Shown piece by piece: positions 24,671 to 33,006 of a stretch of DNA of 62,781 bases. A program made the position numbers and the translations under genes. Location: positions 1 to 62,781 of the forward strand of contig DATMNI010000413.1 in the NCBI GenBank assembly GCA_035570275.1, given 5' to 3'. A model generated the notes under the pieces. That model searched no databases and was not told the DNA's origin. It saw only the letters and a program-made list of their open reading frames with translations. The first letter of the stretch is position 1; each line of letters opens with the position of its first letter. This stretch comes from DATMNI01 sp035570275. GTDB lineage: Bacteria; Acidobacteriota; Terriglobia; Bryobacterales; Bryobacteraceae.

Positions 24671-24969
24671 GACCCTTGAGGTTGTACATTTCTGGGAGAA
24701 GGTGGGACAGACCATCGTCTTTCGGGGTCTGCCATGCTTCGCTAGACAATGGGTGTAGTTGTGAACGCTCGTCTGGATGGGGAGCGGTTCGCCGCTTCAA
24801 CCAACTCCACGCGTGCGTGGTCATGCCCAATCACGTCCACGCGATCTCCAACGGCACACCGCAATCCCCACCAACAGGCGATGGCTCAAAGTGAGAAACA
24901 TGGCGAGGGTCAAGCGCGGGCTAAGTGACAGACGACATAACCCGATGTCCCACTTTAGCCCGACCAGAG
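24671..24969 (+). mobile_element. REP-associated (Y1-type) transposase relic
   Basis: This segment separates the two halves of a family A repeat. It contains the end sequence GGTGGGACAGACCATCG (24701-24717) shared with the MITE at 15547. At 24805-24849 a short frame encodes HACVVMPNHVHAI, the metal-binding His motif block of IS200/REP-associated tyrosine transposases. The rest of the transposase is absent and the frame stops at 24892. TGTCCCAC near 24947 may be the other end. Confidence 0.55.
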
Positions 24970-24994
24970 TGTAGAAACTCTAGGGCCGCGACCC
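24970..24994. repeat. right part of an interrupted family A bipartite repeat
   Basis: TGTAGAAACTCTAGGGCCGC and the following GACCC match the linker and second half of the full copy at 20645-20668. Confidence 0.7.
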
Positions 24995-25031
24995 AAGATC
25001 CTTAAGCCACGCCGACACGGCTCCGTGCGGT

Positions 25032-25247
25032 TTATTCCATCGCAGTCCGGACATAACGTCGGTGTGGCGCGAGAAGTAGGTCCTTAAGGCTCGGCCGGGA
25101 CGAATTGATGCGCCGCCACTCTTCAATCGGAACCAGCACCGCCGCCTCGACTCCACGGCGGGTGACGATCTGAGGTCCTTCGTGAAAAGCGGTCTGCAGC
25201 AGTTCGCTGAAGCGTGCCTTGGCGTCCTGAACAGGCCATGAGCTCAT
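25032..25247 (-). CDS. orphan Phd/YefM-type antitoxin
   Basis: A 71-residue protein from ATG 25247 (a longer frame starts at 25310). The N-terminal DNA-binding fold reads WPVQDAKARFSELLQTAFHE, then GPQIVTRRGVEAAVLVPIEE, classic Phd. The family normally continues with a longer basic or acidic toxin-binding tail; here it ends soon after SLKDLLLAPHRRYVRTAME, so the C-terminus may be frameshifted. No PIN-domain or Doc toxin follows; downstream is the repeat/transposase area. It may now act only as a DNA-binding protein or be decaying. Confidence 0.72.
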   Translation of the reverse strand: MSSWPVQDAKARFSELLQTAFHEGPQIVTRRGVEAAVLVPIEEWRRINSSRPSLKDLLLAPHRRYVRTAME

Positions 25248-25342
25248 ATAGCCAGGATACTGACCAGTCAGCAGACTAGGCAATTCGCCGTCCAAGACAG
25301 GGCTGCGCACGGGTATACTCGGGATTCCAGGAGGCCTTCCGC

Positions 25343-27142
25343 GTGAACGTGGTCGTGCGATTGGGGTTTCTTGTTCTGATAGCCGAATGCGGCTGGGCCC
25401 AGAGTTCGGCGCAGGAACTGGCGGATGCCGTGGCGCAGCAGTGGGCTGGGGGCTCGGAGGCCGGGTTTGCGGCGTTGTACCCTTTCCGGGAGGGGCGGGA
25501 CGATTTGGCTAACGCCGCCAGCAAGCGGTGGAAGCGGATCAACGGGCTGTCCAGCGTCATTCGCGGCGGCGGCCAGCGGGCGGTTCTGTTGCTTTCCGGC
25601 GTGCCTCTGGCAGGCAACGCGGGCGATGACACCGGCCTTGCCAGGGGGTTCTCCGGCGTGTACGAAGCCTCGGCGAGTGCTGGGCGATGGAGGCTCGATC
25701 GCCAGGTTCCCTTGCAGGACCTGGGGCAGATTCGGGCGCAGCAGCTCAATATGACCGTGAGGCCCGGACACGGCGTGGATGTCGAAGACCGCATGTCGGT
25801 GCGGATCGCTGGCAGCAACGGCTTTGCGGCACGGCTCAACTATCGGGCCAACCTGCGCCGTGTGACGGCCGCCGGCGGCGATGCCCGGTATCAGTTTGGC
25901 GGGGGGCTGCTCTGGGCCGACCTGCCGCCGGGCGAAGCCGAACTGACGCTGCAATACTCCATCGAAGTGGAAACCGCCCCCAACGACGCGAATTCCGGGC
26001 GCTTCACGGAGCCATTCGGACACATCCGGAACCAGTATTTCTGGCACCCGTTCTTCGACTTCGCCAACCCGGAAGATCAGGCGGGATTTCAAGTCAAGGC
26101 GCGCATTCCTAAAGCCTATGGGCTCACTGTGAGCCTTCCGCAGACGGAGCACATCGAAGGTGAATACCGCATCGTCGTGGGCAAGACGGTACATCCGACG
26201 ATGGCTCTCTCGTTAGCCTACGATCGCGACTGGAACGTGCTTCGCGAAAAGGCCGCCGGCGTCCGGTTGGAACTGTTTCTGACGCCCGAATTCCGGCCGG
26301 CTCCGGCGGCGGTGGTCCAGGAGGTTCAGACGGTGTATCCTCTGTTGGCGAACCGGTTTGGCGAACCCGGCGGCGGCTATCTCGCCATCGTTCAGCTTCG
26401 CGCCGACCCGAGCGGCGACGCATGGCATTTCAACTCCAATCAGGCCGTTTTTGCGACTGGCTCTCCCGGAAGCTTTGCGAGAAAGGAGGCGGGGCCTAAA
26501 GCCGGCCTGGGCCACGAGATCGGGCATCTTTGGACGAACGGAGCCGGACCGGCGGCGAACTTCCTGAGGGAAGGTTGGGCGACGTACACCGAGAGCCTGG
26601 TACTGGAGCAGGAGTTCGGTGCCGACACAGCGCGGCTCTTCTGGAAGAGCTACGCGCAAGTGTACCTTCTGATTGCCGACGGAAAGGCAAGCATTCTGGA
26701 GGATCGGGACAACGGCGGATTAAGCTATGCCAAGGGATCGTGGGTGTTCCATATGCTGGAGCAAGCCTTGGGTAGCGATGCCTTCGCCAAAGCGATGACG
26801 CGGTTTTCACGCCGATCGCTGGCGGGAGAGGCCACCTGGGAGGTATTGGCGGAGTGCTTTCAGGAATTGGGGGCGCCGGAATTCGATGCGCGGGCCTTCC
26901 TCCTGCCGTGGCTCCAGGAGAAGAGCGCGCCGCACTTGACGGCGCAAGTGGATGGGCGTCGCGTGACCGTACGGCAGGAAGAGCCGTTCTTCCAGTTGCC
27001 GGTGACGGTGGAGGCCAAGACCGCGCAAGGCACCGAGCGGCATCGAGTCTGGATCCGCGGGCGCGAGGCAACGGTGGAGTTTACGGGCGACGTCACGGAG
27101 CCGCGGCTAGATCCGGATGAGGTGCTGCTGCTGCGCCGGTGA
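25343..27142 (+). CDS. secreted M1-like (gluzincin) metallopeptidase
   Basis: A 599-residue protein with a signal peptide (VVRLGFLVLIAECGWAQ). The zinc motif HEIGH is at residues 391-395 inside GLGHEIGHLWTNG, and the likely third ligand is Glu410 in LREGWATYTE, followed by a helix-rich domain. The HEXXH-to-Glu spacing is 14, shorter than the 18 typical of M1 aminopeptidases. The exopeptidase GAMEN motif is not obvious, so peptidase specificity is unclear. The start is GTG 25343 with CCAGGAGG 8 nt upstream. It is followed by a family B repeat region. Export to the periplasm is expected. Confidence 0.82.
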   Translation: MNVVVRLGFLVLIAECGWAQSSAQELADAVAQQWAGGSEAGFAALYPFREGRDDLANAASKRWKRINGLSSVIRGGGQRAVLLLSGVPLAGNAGDDTGLARGFSGVYEASASAGRWRLDRQVPLQDLGQIRAQQLNMTVRPGHGVDVEDRMSVRIAGSNGFAARLNYRANLRRVTAAGGDARYQFGGGLLWADLPPGEAELTLQYSIEVETAPNDANSGRFTEPFGHIRNQYFWHPFFDFANPEDQAGFQVKARIPKAYGLTVSLPQTEHIEGEYRIVVGKTVHPTMALSLAYDRDWNVLREKAAGVRLELFLTPEFRPAPAAVVQEVQTVYPLLANRFGEPGGGYLAIVQLRADPSGDAWHFNSNQAVFATGSPGSFARKEAGPKAGLGHEIGHLWTNGAGPAANFLREGWATYTESLVLEQEFGADTARLFWKSYAQVYLLIADGKASILEDRDNGGLSYAKGSWVFHMLEQALGSDAFAKAMTRFSRRSLAGEATWEVLAECFQELGAPEFDARAFLLPWLQEKSAPHLTAQVDGRRVTVRQEEPFFQLPVTVEAKTAQGTERHRVWIRGREATVEFTGDVTEPRLDPDEVLLLRR

Positions 27143-27198
27143 CTGGCCTGTCCCTAAGTACACCGTTTCAATAATACGGTTTCGTATTTTCGGGACAG

Positions 27199-27270
27199 CC
27201 GCTCCGTGACCGTCGCGGCTCTGATCGGAGCCGCGCGCGTTAATCGGAGCCGCGCGCGTTAGCAAGCGGT
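27199..27270. repeat. palindromic repeat, family B, with partial duplication
   Basis: The core palindrome GCGGCTCTGATCGGAGCCGC is at 27215-27234, preceded by CGCTCCGTGACCGT. The right arm (ATCGGAGCCGCGCGCGTTA) is repeated at 27243-27261. Related copies are at 41975 and 57971. Confidence 0.8.
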
Positions 27271-27310
27271 TCCCCGATACGTCGGCGTATTTCTGAAATG
27301 ACCGCCTAAG

Positions 27311-28258
27311 CTACGGTTCCAGCAACACTTTGAGGGTCCCCCGCTCGGCCGCCCGCTCGAACGCCTTGGGTGCTTCCGCCAGCCGGAACCGGCCGGCGAT
27401 CATCGGGTCCAGCCGCATCCGGCCGAGCCAAGGCAGCGCCGCCTCCATCCTTCCACAACGCGAGCCTACCAGCGTAATCTCATTGACAATGATGTGCGCG
27501 GTATCGATGCCTACCGTGCCGTGGACCGTGGATTTCAATATCACCGTTCCGCGCGGGCGAACCATAGCCGCCGCGGCGCTCAGACCTTCGGGGCTGCCGG
27601 TGGCGTCCACCACCCAATCGTACTCCGCAGTGGGAAGCCGCTCGCCGGCCACTTCCGTCGTAACGCCGGCGGCTGCGGCAATGCGCAACTTCTCCGGGTG
27701 CCGGCCGAACTGGTGAACCTGGTAGCCGTGGGCGTTCAGCACCTGAGCGATCAGCAGGCCGAGTTTGCCATCCCCCAGCACCGCCACGCGGGCTCCACTC
27801 GGGATCCCAACCTGGTCCAGGATTTCGCAGGCCGCCGCCAACGGCTCCGTGAACACGGCGTGCTCCAGCGGAACATCCCGGGGCAGGACGTGCAGATTGC
27901 GCTCCGGCAGCGTAAAGAATTCTGCAAAGGCGCCGGGATGGCGCACAATGCCGAGGACGGTCCGGCTGGGGCAATGGCGGCCCAGACCCTGGCGGCACCA
28001 CTCGCAGCGGGTGCAAGCCAGGTTGATCTCGCCGACCACCCGCTTGCCAATCAGCTCCCGCGTATCCGCGTCCACCACTTCCGCCACGAATTCGTGGCCG
28101 GGGGTCCCGGAGAAGCCGTAATAGCCGCGCTGCAGTTCCAAATCGGTGTTGCAGATGCCGGCCAGCAACAGGCGCAGCAGGGCAAAGCCTGCAGGGCGAT
28201 CGGGCTGGGGCGCGTGCCGCAAGGTGACGGCGCCCGCTTCCAGGTGAACTGCCAGCAT
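27311..28258 (-). CDS. zinc-dependent medium-chain alcohol dehydrogenase
   Basis: A 315-residue MDR-family dehydrogenase. The catalytic zinc ligands are Cys in GICNTDLE and the His-Glu of GHEF; four structural zinc cysteines occur in CTRCEWCRQGLGRHC. The NAD-binding motif reads VLGDGKLGLL. ATG 28258 is chosen because residues before it (the frame is open to 28459) have no family resemblance. It would oxidise a secondary alcohol or polyol; sorbitol and threonine dehydrogenases are relatives. It stands alone, with a family B repeat after it. Confidence 0.9.
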   Translation of the reverse strand: MLAVHLEAGAVTLRHAPQPDRPAGFALLRLLLAGICNTDLELQRGYYGFSGTPGHEFVAEVVDADTRELIGKRVVGEINLACTRCEWCRQGLGRHCPSRTVLGIVRHPGAFAEFFTLPERNLHVLPRDVPLEHAVFTEPLAAACEILDQVGIPSGARVAVLGDGKLGLLIAQVLNAHGYQVHQFGRHPEKLRIAAAAGVTTEVAGERLPTAEYDWVVDATGSPEGLSAAAAMVRPRGTVILKSTVHGTVGIDTAHIIVNEITLVGSRCGRMEAALPWLGRMRLDPMIAGRFRLAEAPKAFERAAERGTLKVLLEP

Positions 28259-28479
28259 CCTTTTTATAATACAGACCTGAGATATGCCGCCGATGAACAG
28301 CACGCTCCGTCGAAATTGCTCTCCGCCATCAGCCGGTACCTGTTGCCTCCGATGCAAGAGACGACGTACGGCACCAGGCAGTGCGCCGCATGGAACGATT
28401 GCACGTCTGCGAAATTGTCCCACGTCGCTCGTTTGGCTACTCGGCATCAATTGCCGCATGATATCAGGGTGGGGGAAGC

Positions 28480-29148
28480 ATGCCCAGGTTTCAAAAGCTG
28501 ATCAACCGCCTGCGGAAGCAGTACGGCGCACCCGAACTGCCGCCGGCCCAGGGGCCGTTCGAACTGGTCCTGTGGGAGAACTGCTGCTACCTGCTCTCGG
28601 ATGAGCGCCGCGCCGCGGTGTTTGAAGGATTGCGCGCGCAGGTGGGCATGAACGCCGAAGCCATTTGGAAGGCCGATCAGGAGAAGTTGCTGCCGCTCGC
28701 CAGACTCGGCGGAATGCGTCCGGAGACGCGCGTGTTCCGCTGGCGCGAAATTGCGCGCATCACGCTCACCCAGTTCGAGGGCGATCTGGACCGCATTCTC
28801 CAAATACCCTACGCGCAAGCCAGGAAGGCCCTGAAGCAGTTCCCGAGTATCGGCGACCCGGGCGCGGAAAAGATCCTGATGTTTTCGGGCGCCGCTCCGG
28901 GGCTGCCTCTGGAGTGGAACGGAAACCGCGTGTTGACGCGCGTGGGTTACGGCCGCAGTCAGAAGAATTACGGCGCTATGTACCGGTCGGTGCAGGAGGC
29001 CATCCGGCCCGAGCTTCCGAAAGACGCGGCGGCCCTGGCCCGGGCGCATTTGCTGCTGCGGCAACACGGAAAAACCCTGTGCCGCAATAACCAGCCCCTG
29101 TGCGGCGAATGCCCGGCGGCGGACCTCTGCGCCTTTGCCGGAAAGTAG
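28480..29148 (+). CDS. EndoIII-like HhH-GPD protein with altered active site
   Basis: A 222-residue relative of endonuclease III. The C-terminal [4Fe-4S] cysteines Cys201, 208, 211 and 217 have the exact C-x6-C-x2-C-x5-C spacing. The helix-hairpin-helix is at about 119-134 (LKQFPSIGDPGAEKILMF). The Lys that follows the hairpin glycine in bifunctional glycosylases is Pro, and the catalytic Asp expected about 18 residues later is replaced in the segment LEWNGNRVLTRVGYG. It may therefore bind but not cleave DNA, or use another residue. ATG 28480 follows GGTGGGGGAAGC. It does not adjoin other repair genes. Confidence 0.78.
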   Translation: MPRFQKLINRLRKQYGAPELPPAQGPFELVLWENCCYLLSDERRAAVFEGLRAQVGMNAEAIWKADQEKLLPLARLGGMRPETRVFRWREIARITLTQFEGDLDRILQIPYAQARKALKQFPSIGDPGAEKILMFSGAAPGLPLEWNGNRVLTRVGYGRSQKNYGAMYRSVQEAIRPELPKDAAALARAHLLLRQHGKTLCRNNQPLCGECPAADLCAFAGK

Positions 29149-29608
29149 CGCCACGGCGGATTTCCCCCACCCCGCAGCCCCCGTTCGGATGCGAGCCCAT
29201 CCATTTCCGGGCCGGGCACCGTCAAGAGTTTCTCTTCGGGAGTAACGATTGATATTCGCCCATATTCGGCATTCGTCTGTGGAAGCTCACGCGGCGGCGA
29301 CCCTAGTTTCGTGCCGTCGCATGGGGCGGCGCGAGTACGGGTGCGCGGACGGTCGGAAACGCGGGGCCTGGACCTATGTGCAGCCCCGCATTCAAGGACC
29401 GCACGGCCGGCGCCGGTTGAAAGTCGGTTCCCCATCCGGTGGATAACCAGAACACCGTGTCCGGAGTTCAGTTTCGTCCCAGAGCGGTTCGCATTGACCA
29501 GCCGTTGGAAGCCGCGGCCATGGTAGCGTCAACTCACCGTACCGCGAAATCGTTGGATCGCCGCTTTGCTGGTTTGCGAAAACTCGCTACCCCGAATACT
29601 CTAATAGA
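29149..29608. other. 460-bp stretch without a recognised gene
   Basis: No open frame here has family resemblance or a ribosome binding site. A perfect 13-bp palindrome ACTCTAATAGAGT (29598-29610) lies just before the ArsR-like frame and might be a regulator site. Confidence 0.35.
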
Positions 29609-29983
29609 GTGCCTAGCCGGTTGCGAGCCTACCAGGCGGGTGGCTTCGAGTCCCCCGCACACCCGACCCGCATTGCCGTCGTAGAAATGCTCCGCGGCCG
29701 CCCCATCGTTGTCAACCGCAACCCGGGCAGCCTGGTTTTCTACTCCCTACCCAATCCCGTGCCGGTGGAAGTGCTCGAAATCATGAAGCGCTACGGCTGG
29801 AGCAACCTCACCCATGCCATCCAACTGCCGTGCGAAGTAGCCGCGATCCTCTGGGTCGCTTTCTGGGGGCGAGCCCTGGTTGACCGGATGATTGGCCGGA
29901 CGGTTGGCGAGTTGGATGCTGAGATGGTTGGCGGGATGGATGCCGAACTGGATGCCGGGTTGGATACGGAGACCTCGCACTGA
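29609..29983 (+). CDS. ArsR-like protein with internal deletion, coupled to hyfB
   Basis: A frame of up to 124 residues. The segment HPTRIAVVEMLRG is the first helix of an ArsR-family regulator, and LVFYSLPNPVPVEVLEIMKR is the wing and last helix, but the recognition helix between them (about 35-40 residues) is missing. A new tail follows with near-repeats of acidic GELDAEMVGG and GMDAELDAGLD. The stop and the hyfB start overlap as TGATG, which argues that the frame is translated. Without the recognition helix it cannot bind DNA like a normal ArsR. The true start is uncertain. Confidence 0.5.
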   Translation: MPSRLRAYQAGGFESPAHPTRIAVVEMLRGRPIVVNRNPGSLVFYSLPNPVPVEVLEIMKRYGWSNLTHAIQLPCEVAAILWVAFWGRALVDRMIGRTVGELDAEMVGGMDAELDAGLDTETSH

Positions 29984-32022
29984 TGCCCGGCGCCGGGTTC
30001 TGGTTTGCGGCCGCTCTGGCGGCCTACCTGCTTGGCGCCATCGCCGGGCTGGCTTGTTGGCGGCGGCCCGCGGATGGCCGCCGTATCGCCTTCGGCTTGG
30101 CGCTGGCGGGTTCGCTGCTCTTAGCCGCCGCTGCAGCCGGGGCCCTGGCTGGCGGCAAGGCGGTCACCTGGACCCTGCCCGTTGGCGTCACCCTCTTTCC
30201 CTGGACGGCGAGGCTCGATCCGCTCTCGGCCTTCTTCACCCTGACGCTGGCTCTGCTGGCCATCGCCGTTTCCATCTATTCCTTGGGCTACCTCAAGGAG
30301 ATGGAAGCCCAACGCAACGTCGGCATTCTGGGCTTCTTCTACAACCTGGTGCTGCTCAGCCTGGCCCTGGTCTTCACCGCCGCGAACGCCTTCTTCTTCC
30401 TGATCGCCTGGGAACTGATGTCCATCACCGCCTTCTGCCTGGTGACTTTTGAGCACGAGAAGCCGGAGGCGCGCCGGGCGGCCGTGCTCTTCCTGGTGAT
30501 GTCGCACGCCGGCACCGGCCTGCTGCTAGCCGGCTTCCTCATCCTTGGCGCGTTGGCCGGCAGCGTGGATTTCGCCCGCTTCCATCTTCTGGCTTCCACA
30601 CTCTCTCCATTCGATCAGGGCTTCGTCTTTCTGCTGTTCTTCCTCGGCTTCGGTGTCAAGGCCGGCGTCGTGCCCCTGCACATCTGGCTGCCTGACGCTC
30701 ATCCGGTCGCCCCCAGCAACATCTCCGCGCTGATGTCCGGCATCGTGATCAAGACCGGCATCTACGGCATGGCCCGCGTTTTCTTCGATTTCTACGGCCC
30801 CCCGCCGCTCTGGATGGGCACGCTGGTGCTGGCCGCGGGGGTCGTCACGGCGCTGGTGGGCGTGCTCTGCGCCCTGATGGAGCACGATATCAAACGGCTC
30901 CTGGCCTACCACAGCATCGAGAACATCGGCATCATCCTGATGGGCTTCGGCGCGGCCCTGATGTTTCGCGCCTTGGACCACGCCGCGCTGGCCGCCATGG
31001 CGCTGGTGGCCGCCCTCTTCCACACCATGAACCACGCCATCTTTAAGGGGCTGCTGTTTCTGGCTGCCGGCTCGGTAGTGCAAGCCACCAGGACCCGCAA
31101 TATGGAACAAATGGGCGGCCTGGTGCGCCGCATGCCCGCCACGGCGCTCTTCTTTCTGGTGGGCGCGGTGGCCATCTCCGGTCTGCCTCCGCTCAACGGC
31201 TTCGTCAGCGAATGGCTCACTTACCAGGCGCTGCTGGCCGGCTTCGGAACCACCCAAAGCCTCACCCGCGTGATGTTCCCCGTCGCCGGCTCCCTGCTGG
31301 CGCTCACCGCCGCGCTGGCGGCCGCCTGCTTCGTGAAGGCCTTCGGAATTCCCTTCCTGGCGTTGCCGCGCAGTCAGGCGGCGGCCAATGCCGGCGAATG
31401 CAGCCACGCCATGCAGGTGGGGATGGGCCTCCTGGCCGCGGCCTGCTTCGTGCTGGGCTTGGCCGCCACCTGGATCTTCCCCATGTTCGACCCCATCACG
31501 CAGAACGCCTTCGGGGTGAATATCAGTTCCACCATGGTGGCCGCCGGCGGTTTGGCGTTGCGCGGAGGGTCGCCGCACGCGGGCACGGTTTCCACCTTCG
31601 GGATCGCGCTGGTCTTCGCCGCGCTGGTGGCCGCCACCGTGTTCCTGGTGGGGCGGCGGATGCGCCAGGCCAGCCACGCCACCGGACCCTCCTGGGATTG
31701 CGGCTTGCCCGGCCTCACCGCCGACAACCAGTTCACCGCGGCCGCCTTCTCCAAACCGCTGCGTATGATCTTCGCCGCCTTCTACCGGCCGCGCCAGGAA
31801 ATCCAGCCGCAATACGACGTCTCCCCTTACTACCCCAGCGCCATCCATTTTGAAAGCGAGGTGGAGCCGCTCTTCGAACGTCACACCTACGACCCGGTCG
31901 AGCGCTGGATTTTCGGCCTGGCTAAGCGCATGCGCGCCATTCAGGCGGGCAGCGTCCATGCCTACCTGGCCTACATTTTCGTCGCTTTGATTCTGCTGCT
32001 GCTGTTCGGAGTGCGCTCGTGA
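29983..32022 (+). CDS. hyfB: hydrogenase-4 subunit B-like proton-translocating membrane protein
   Basis: A 679-residue antiporter-like membrane subunit of the NuoL/HyfB group, with about 16 hydrophobic segments. Conserved features include AWELMSITAFCLVTFEHEKP (a Glu in TM5), the Lys of GVKAGVVPLHIWLPDAHP, the HDIKRLLAYHSIEN loop and NHAIFKGLLFL. It would pump protons in a group 4 hydrogenase or formate hydrogenlyase complex. The C-terminal region with PSWDCG and YPSAIHFESEVEP is typical of HyfB/HycC rather than NuoL. Its end overlaps hyfC by 4 nt. Hydrogenase large and small subunits are not in the window. Confidence 0.9.
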   Translation: MPGAGFWFAAALAAYLLGAIAGLACWRRPADGRRIAFGLALAGSLLLAAAAAGALAGGKAVTWTLPVGVTLFPWTARLDPLSAFFTLTLALLAIAVSIYSLGYLKEMEAQRNVGILGFFYNLVLLSLALVFTAANAFFFLIAWELMSITAFCLVTFEHEKPEARRAAVLFLVMSHAGTGLLLAGFLILGALAGSVDFARFHLLASTLSPFDQGFVFLLFFLGFGVKAGVVPLHIWLPDAHPVAPSNISALMSGIVIKTGIYGMARVFFDFYGPPPLWMGTLVLAAGVVTALVGVLCALMEHDIKRLLAYHSIENIGIILMGFGAALMFRALDHAALAAMALVAALFHTMNHAIFKGLLFLAAGSVVQATRTRNMEQMGGLVRRMPATALFFLVGAVAISGLPPLNGFVSEWLTYQALLAGFGTTQSLTRVMFPVAGSLLALTAALAAACFVKAFGIPFLALPRSQAAANAGECSHAMQVGMGLLAAACFVLGLAATWIFPMFDPITQNAFGVNISSTMVAAGGLALRGGSPHAGTVSTFGIALVFAALVAATVFLVGRRMRQASHATGPSWDCGLPGLTADNQFTAAAFSKPLRMIFAAFYRPRQEIQPQYDVSPYYPSAIHFESEVEPLFERHTYDPVERWIFGLAKRMRAIQAGSVHAYLAYIFVALILLLLFGVRS

Positions 32023-32957
32023 AATACCTCTTCATGGCCGTGTTCCAGTTGATCCTGTTGCTGGGGATCGCGCCGCTGGTAACGGGCGTCATCAAGACCT
32101 TGAAGGCTCGCCTGCAGATCCGCCGCGGCCCCGGCATTCTGCAGCCTTACCGCGATCTTAACAAGCTCTTCCACAAGGGCATGGTCCTGCCCGACTCGGC
32201 CTCGTGGATCTTCGCCGTCACGCCGTTGGTGGTCTTCGCCACCACCGCCATCGCCGGCCTGATGTTGCCGATGATGTCGGCCGAGGCGCCATTGGGACTG
32301 TTCGGCGGCATGCTGGCCATCGTCTATCTTCTCGGCCTCGGCCGCTTCTTCCTGGCGTTGGGCGGCCTGGACACCGGCGGTTCGTTCGGCGGCCTGGGCG
32401 CCAGCCGCGAAATGACCATCGCGGCGCTGGCCGAACCGGCCATGATGATGGCCATCTTCACCGTCGGCATCGGCGCCAATTCCACCAGCCTTTCCGAGGT
32501 TGCGCGCACGGCCATCGGGAACAATTGGGCGTTCCTCGCCCCCGCCCAGATGCTCGCCTTCGCCGCGCTGTTCCTGGTGCTCATCGCCGAAACCGGCCGC
32601 ATTCCGGTGGACAATCCGGCCACCCACCTGGAGCTGACCATGATCCACGAGGCCATGATCCTGGAGTATTCCGGCCCGTATCTCGGCCTCATCGAGTGGG
32701 CTTCTTCCATCAAGCAGTTGCTGCTGATGACGCTGCTGATCAACGGCTTTCTGCCCTTCGGCCTGCACCGGGAGTGGTCGCTGGCCGGGACGCTGTTAAG
32801 CCTGTTCTACCTGCTGCTCAAGTTGCTGCTGCTGAGTTGCACCATCGTGCTGACCGAGACCGTCAACGCCAAAATGCGCCTGTTCCGGGTTCCCGAAATG
32901 CTGGCGGTGGCCTTCACGCTGGGCGCGCTGGGGCTGGTATCGACGTTTCTATTCTGA
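32019..32957 (+). CDS. hyfC: hydrogenase-4 subunit C-like (NuoH-type) membrane protein
   Basis: A 312-residue NuoH-type membrane subunit that in complex-I relatives connects the hydrophilic arm to the proton pumps. Characteristic loops are RLQIRRGPGILQPYRDLNKL, GGLGASREMTIAALAEPA, ETGRIPVDNPATHLELTMIH and ETVNAKMRLFRVPE. About eight helices are visible. It overlaps hyfB. The genes that normally follow (hyfE, hyfF, hyfG, hyfI) are absent, and the next gene is convergent, so the operon ends here. Confidence 0.92.
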   Translation: MKYLFMAVFQLILLLGIAPLVTGVIKTLKARLQIRRGPGILQPYRDLNKLFHKGMVLPDSASWIFAVTPLVVFATTAIAGLMLPMMSAEAPLGLFGGMLAIVYLLGLGRFFLALGGLDTGGSFGGLGASREMTIAALAEPAMMMAIFTVGIGANSTSLSEVARTAIGNNWAFLAPAQMLAFAALFLVLIAETGRIPVDNPATHLELTMIHEAMILEYSGPYLGLIEWASSIKQLLLMTLLINGFLPFGLHREWSLAGTLLSLFYLLLKLLLLSCTIVLTETVNAKMRLFRVPEMLAVAFTLGALGLVSTFLF

Positions 32958-33006
32958 GGGGCGAACCGAATGGCGGGCACTCGATCGTGGCCTGCGGGCA
33001 CGCAGC

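Noticed and set aside
29631..29680. tRNA-like T-arm sequence (TTCGAGTCCC)
   Set aside because: No acceptor, D or anticodon arm can be folded around it, and the same bases encode the ArsR-like HPTRIAVVEML segment.
29845..29866. CTCTGGGTCGC resembling family A repeat
   Set aside because: Only half of the palindrome is present and it lies in coding sequence; chance similarity is likely.
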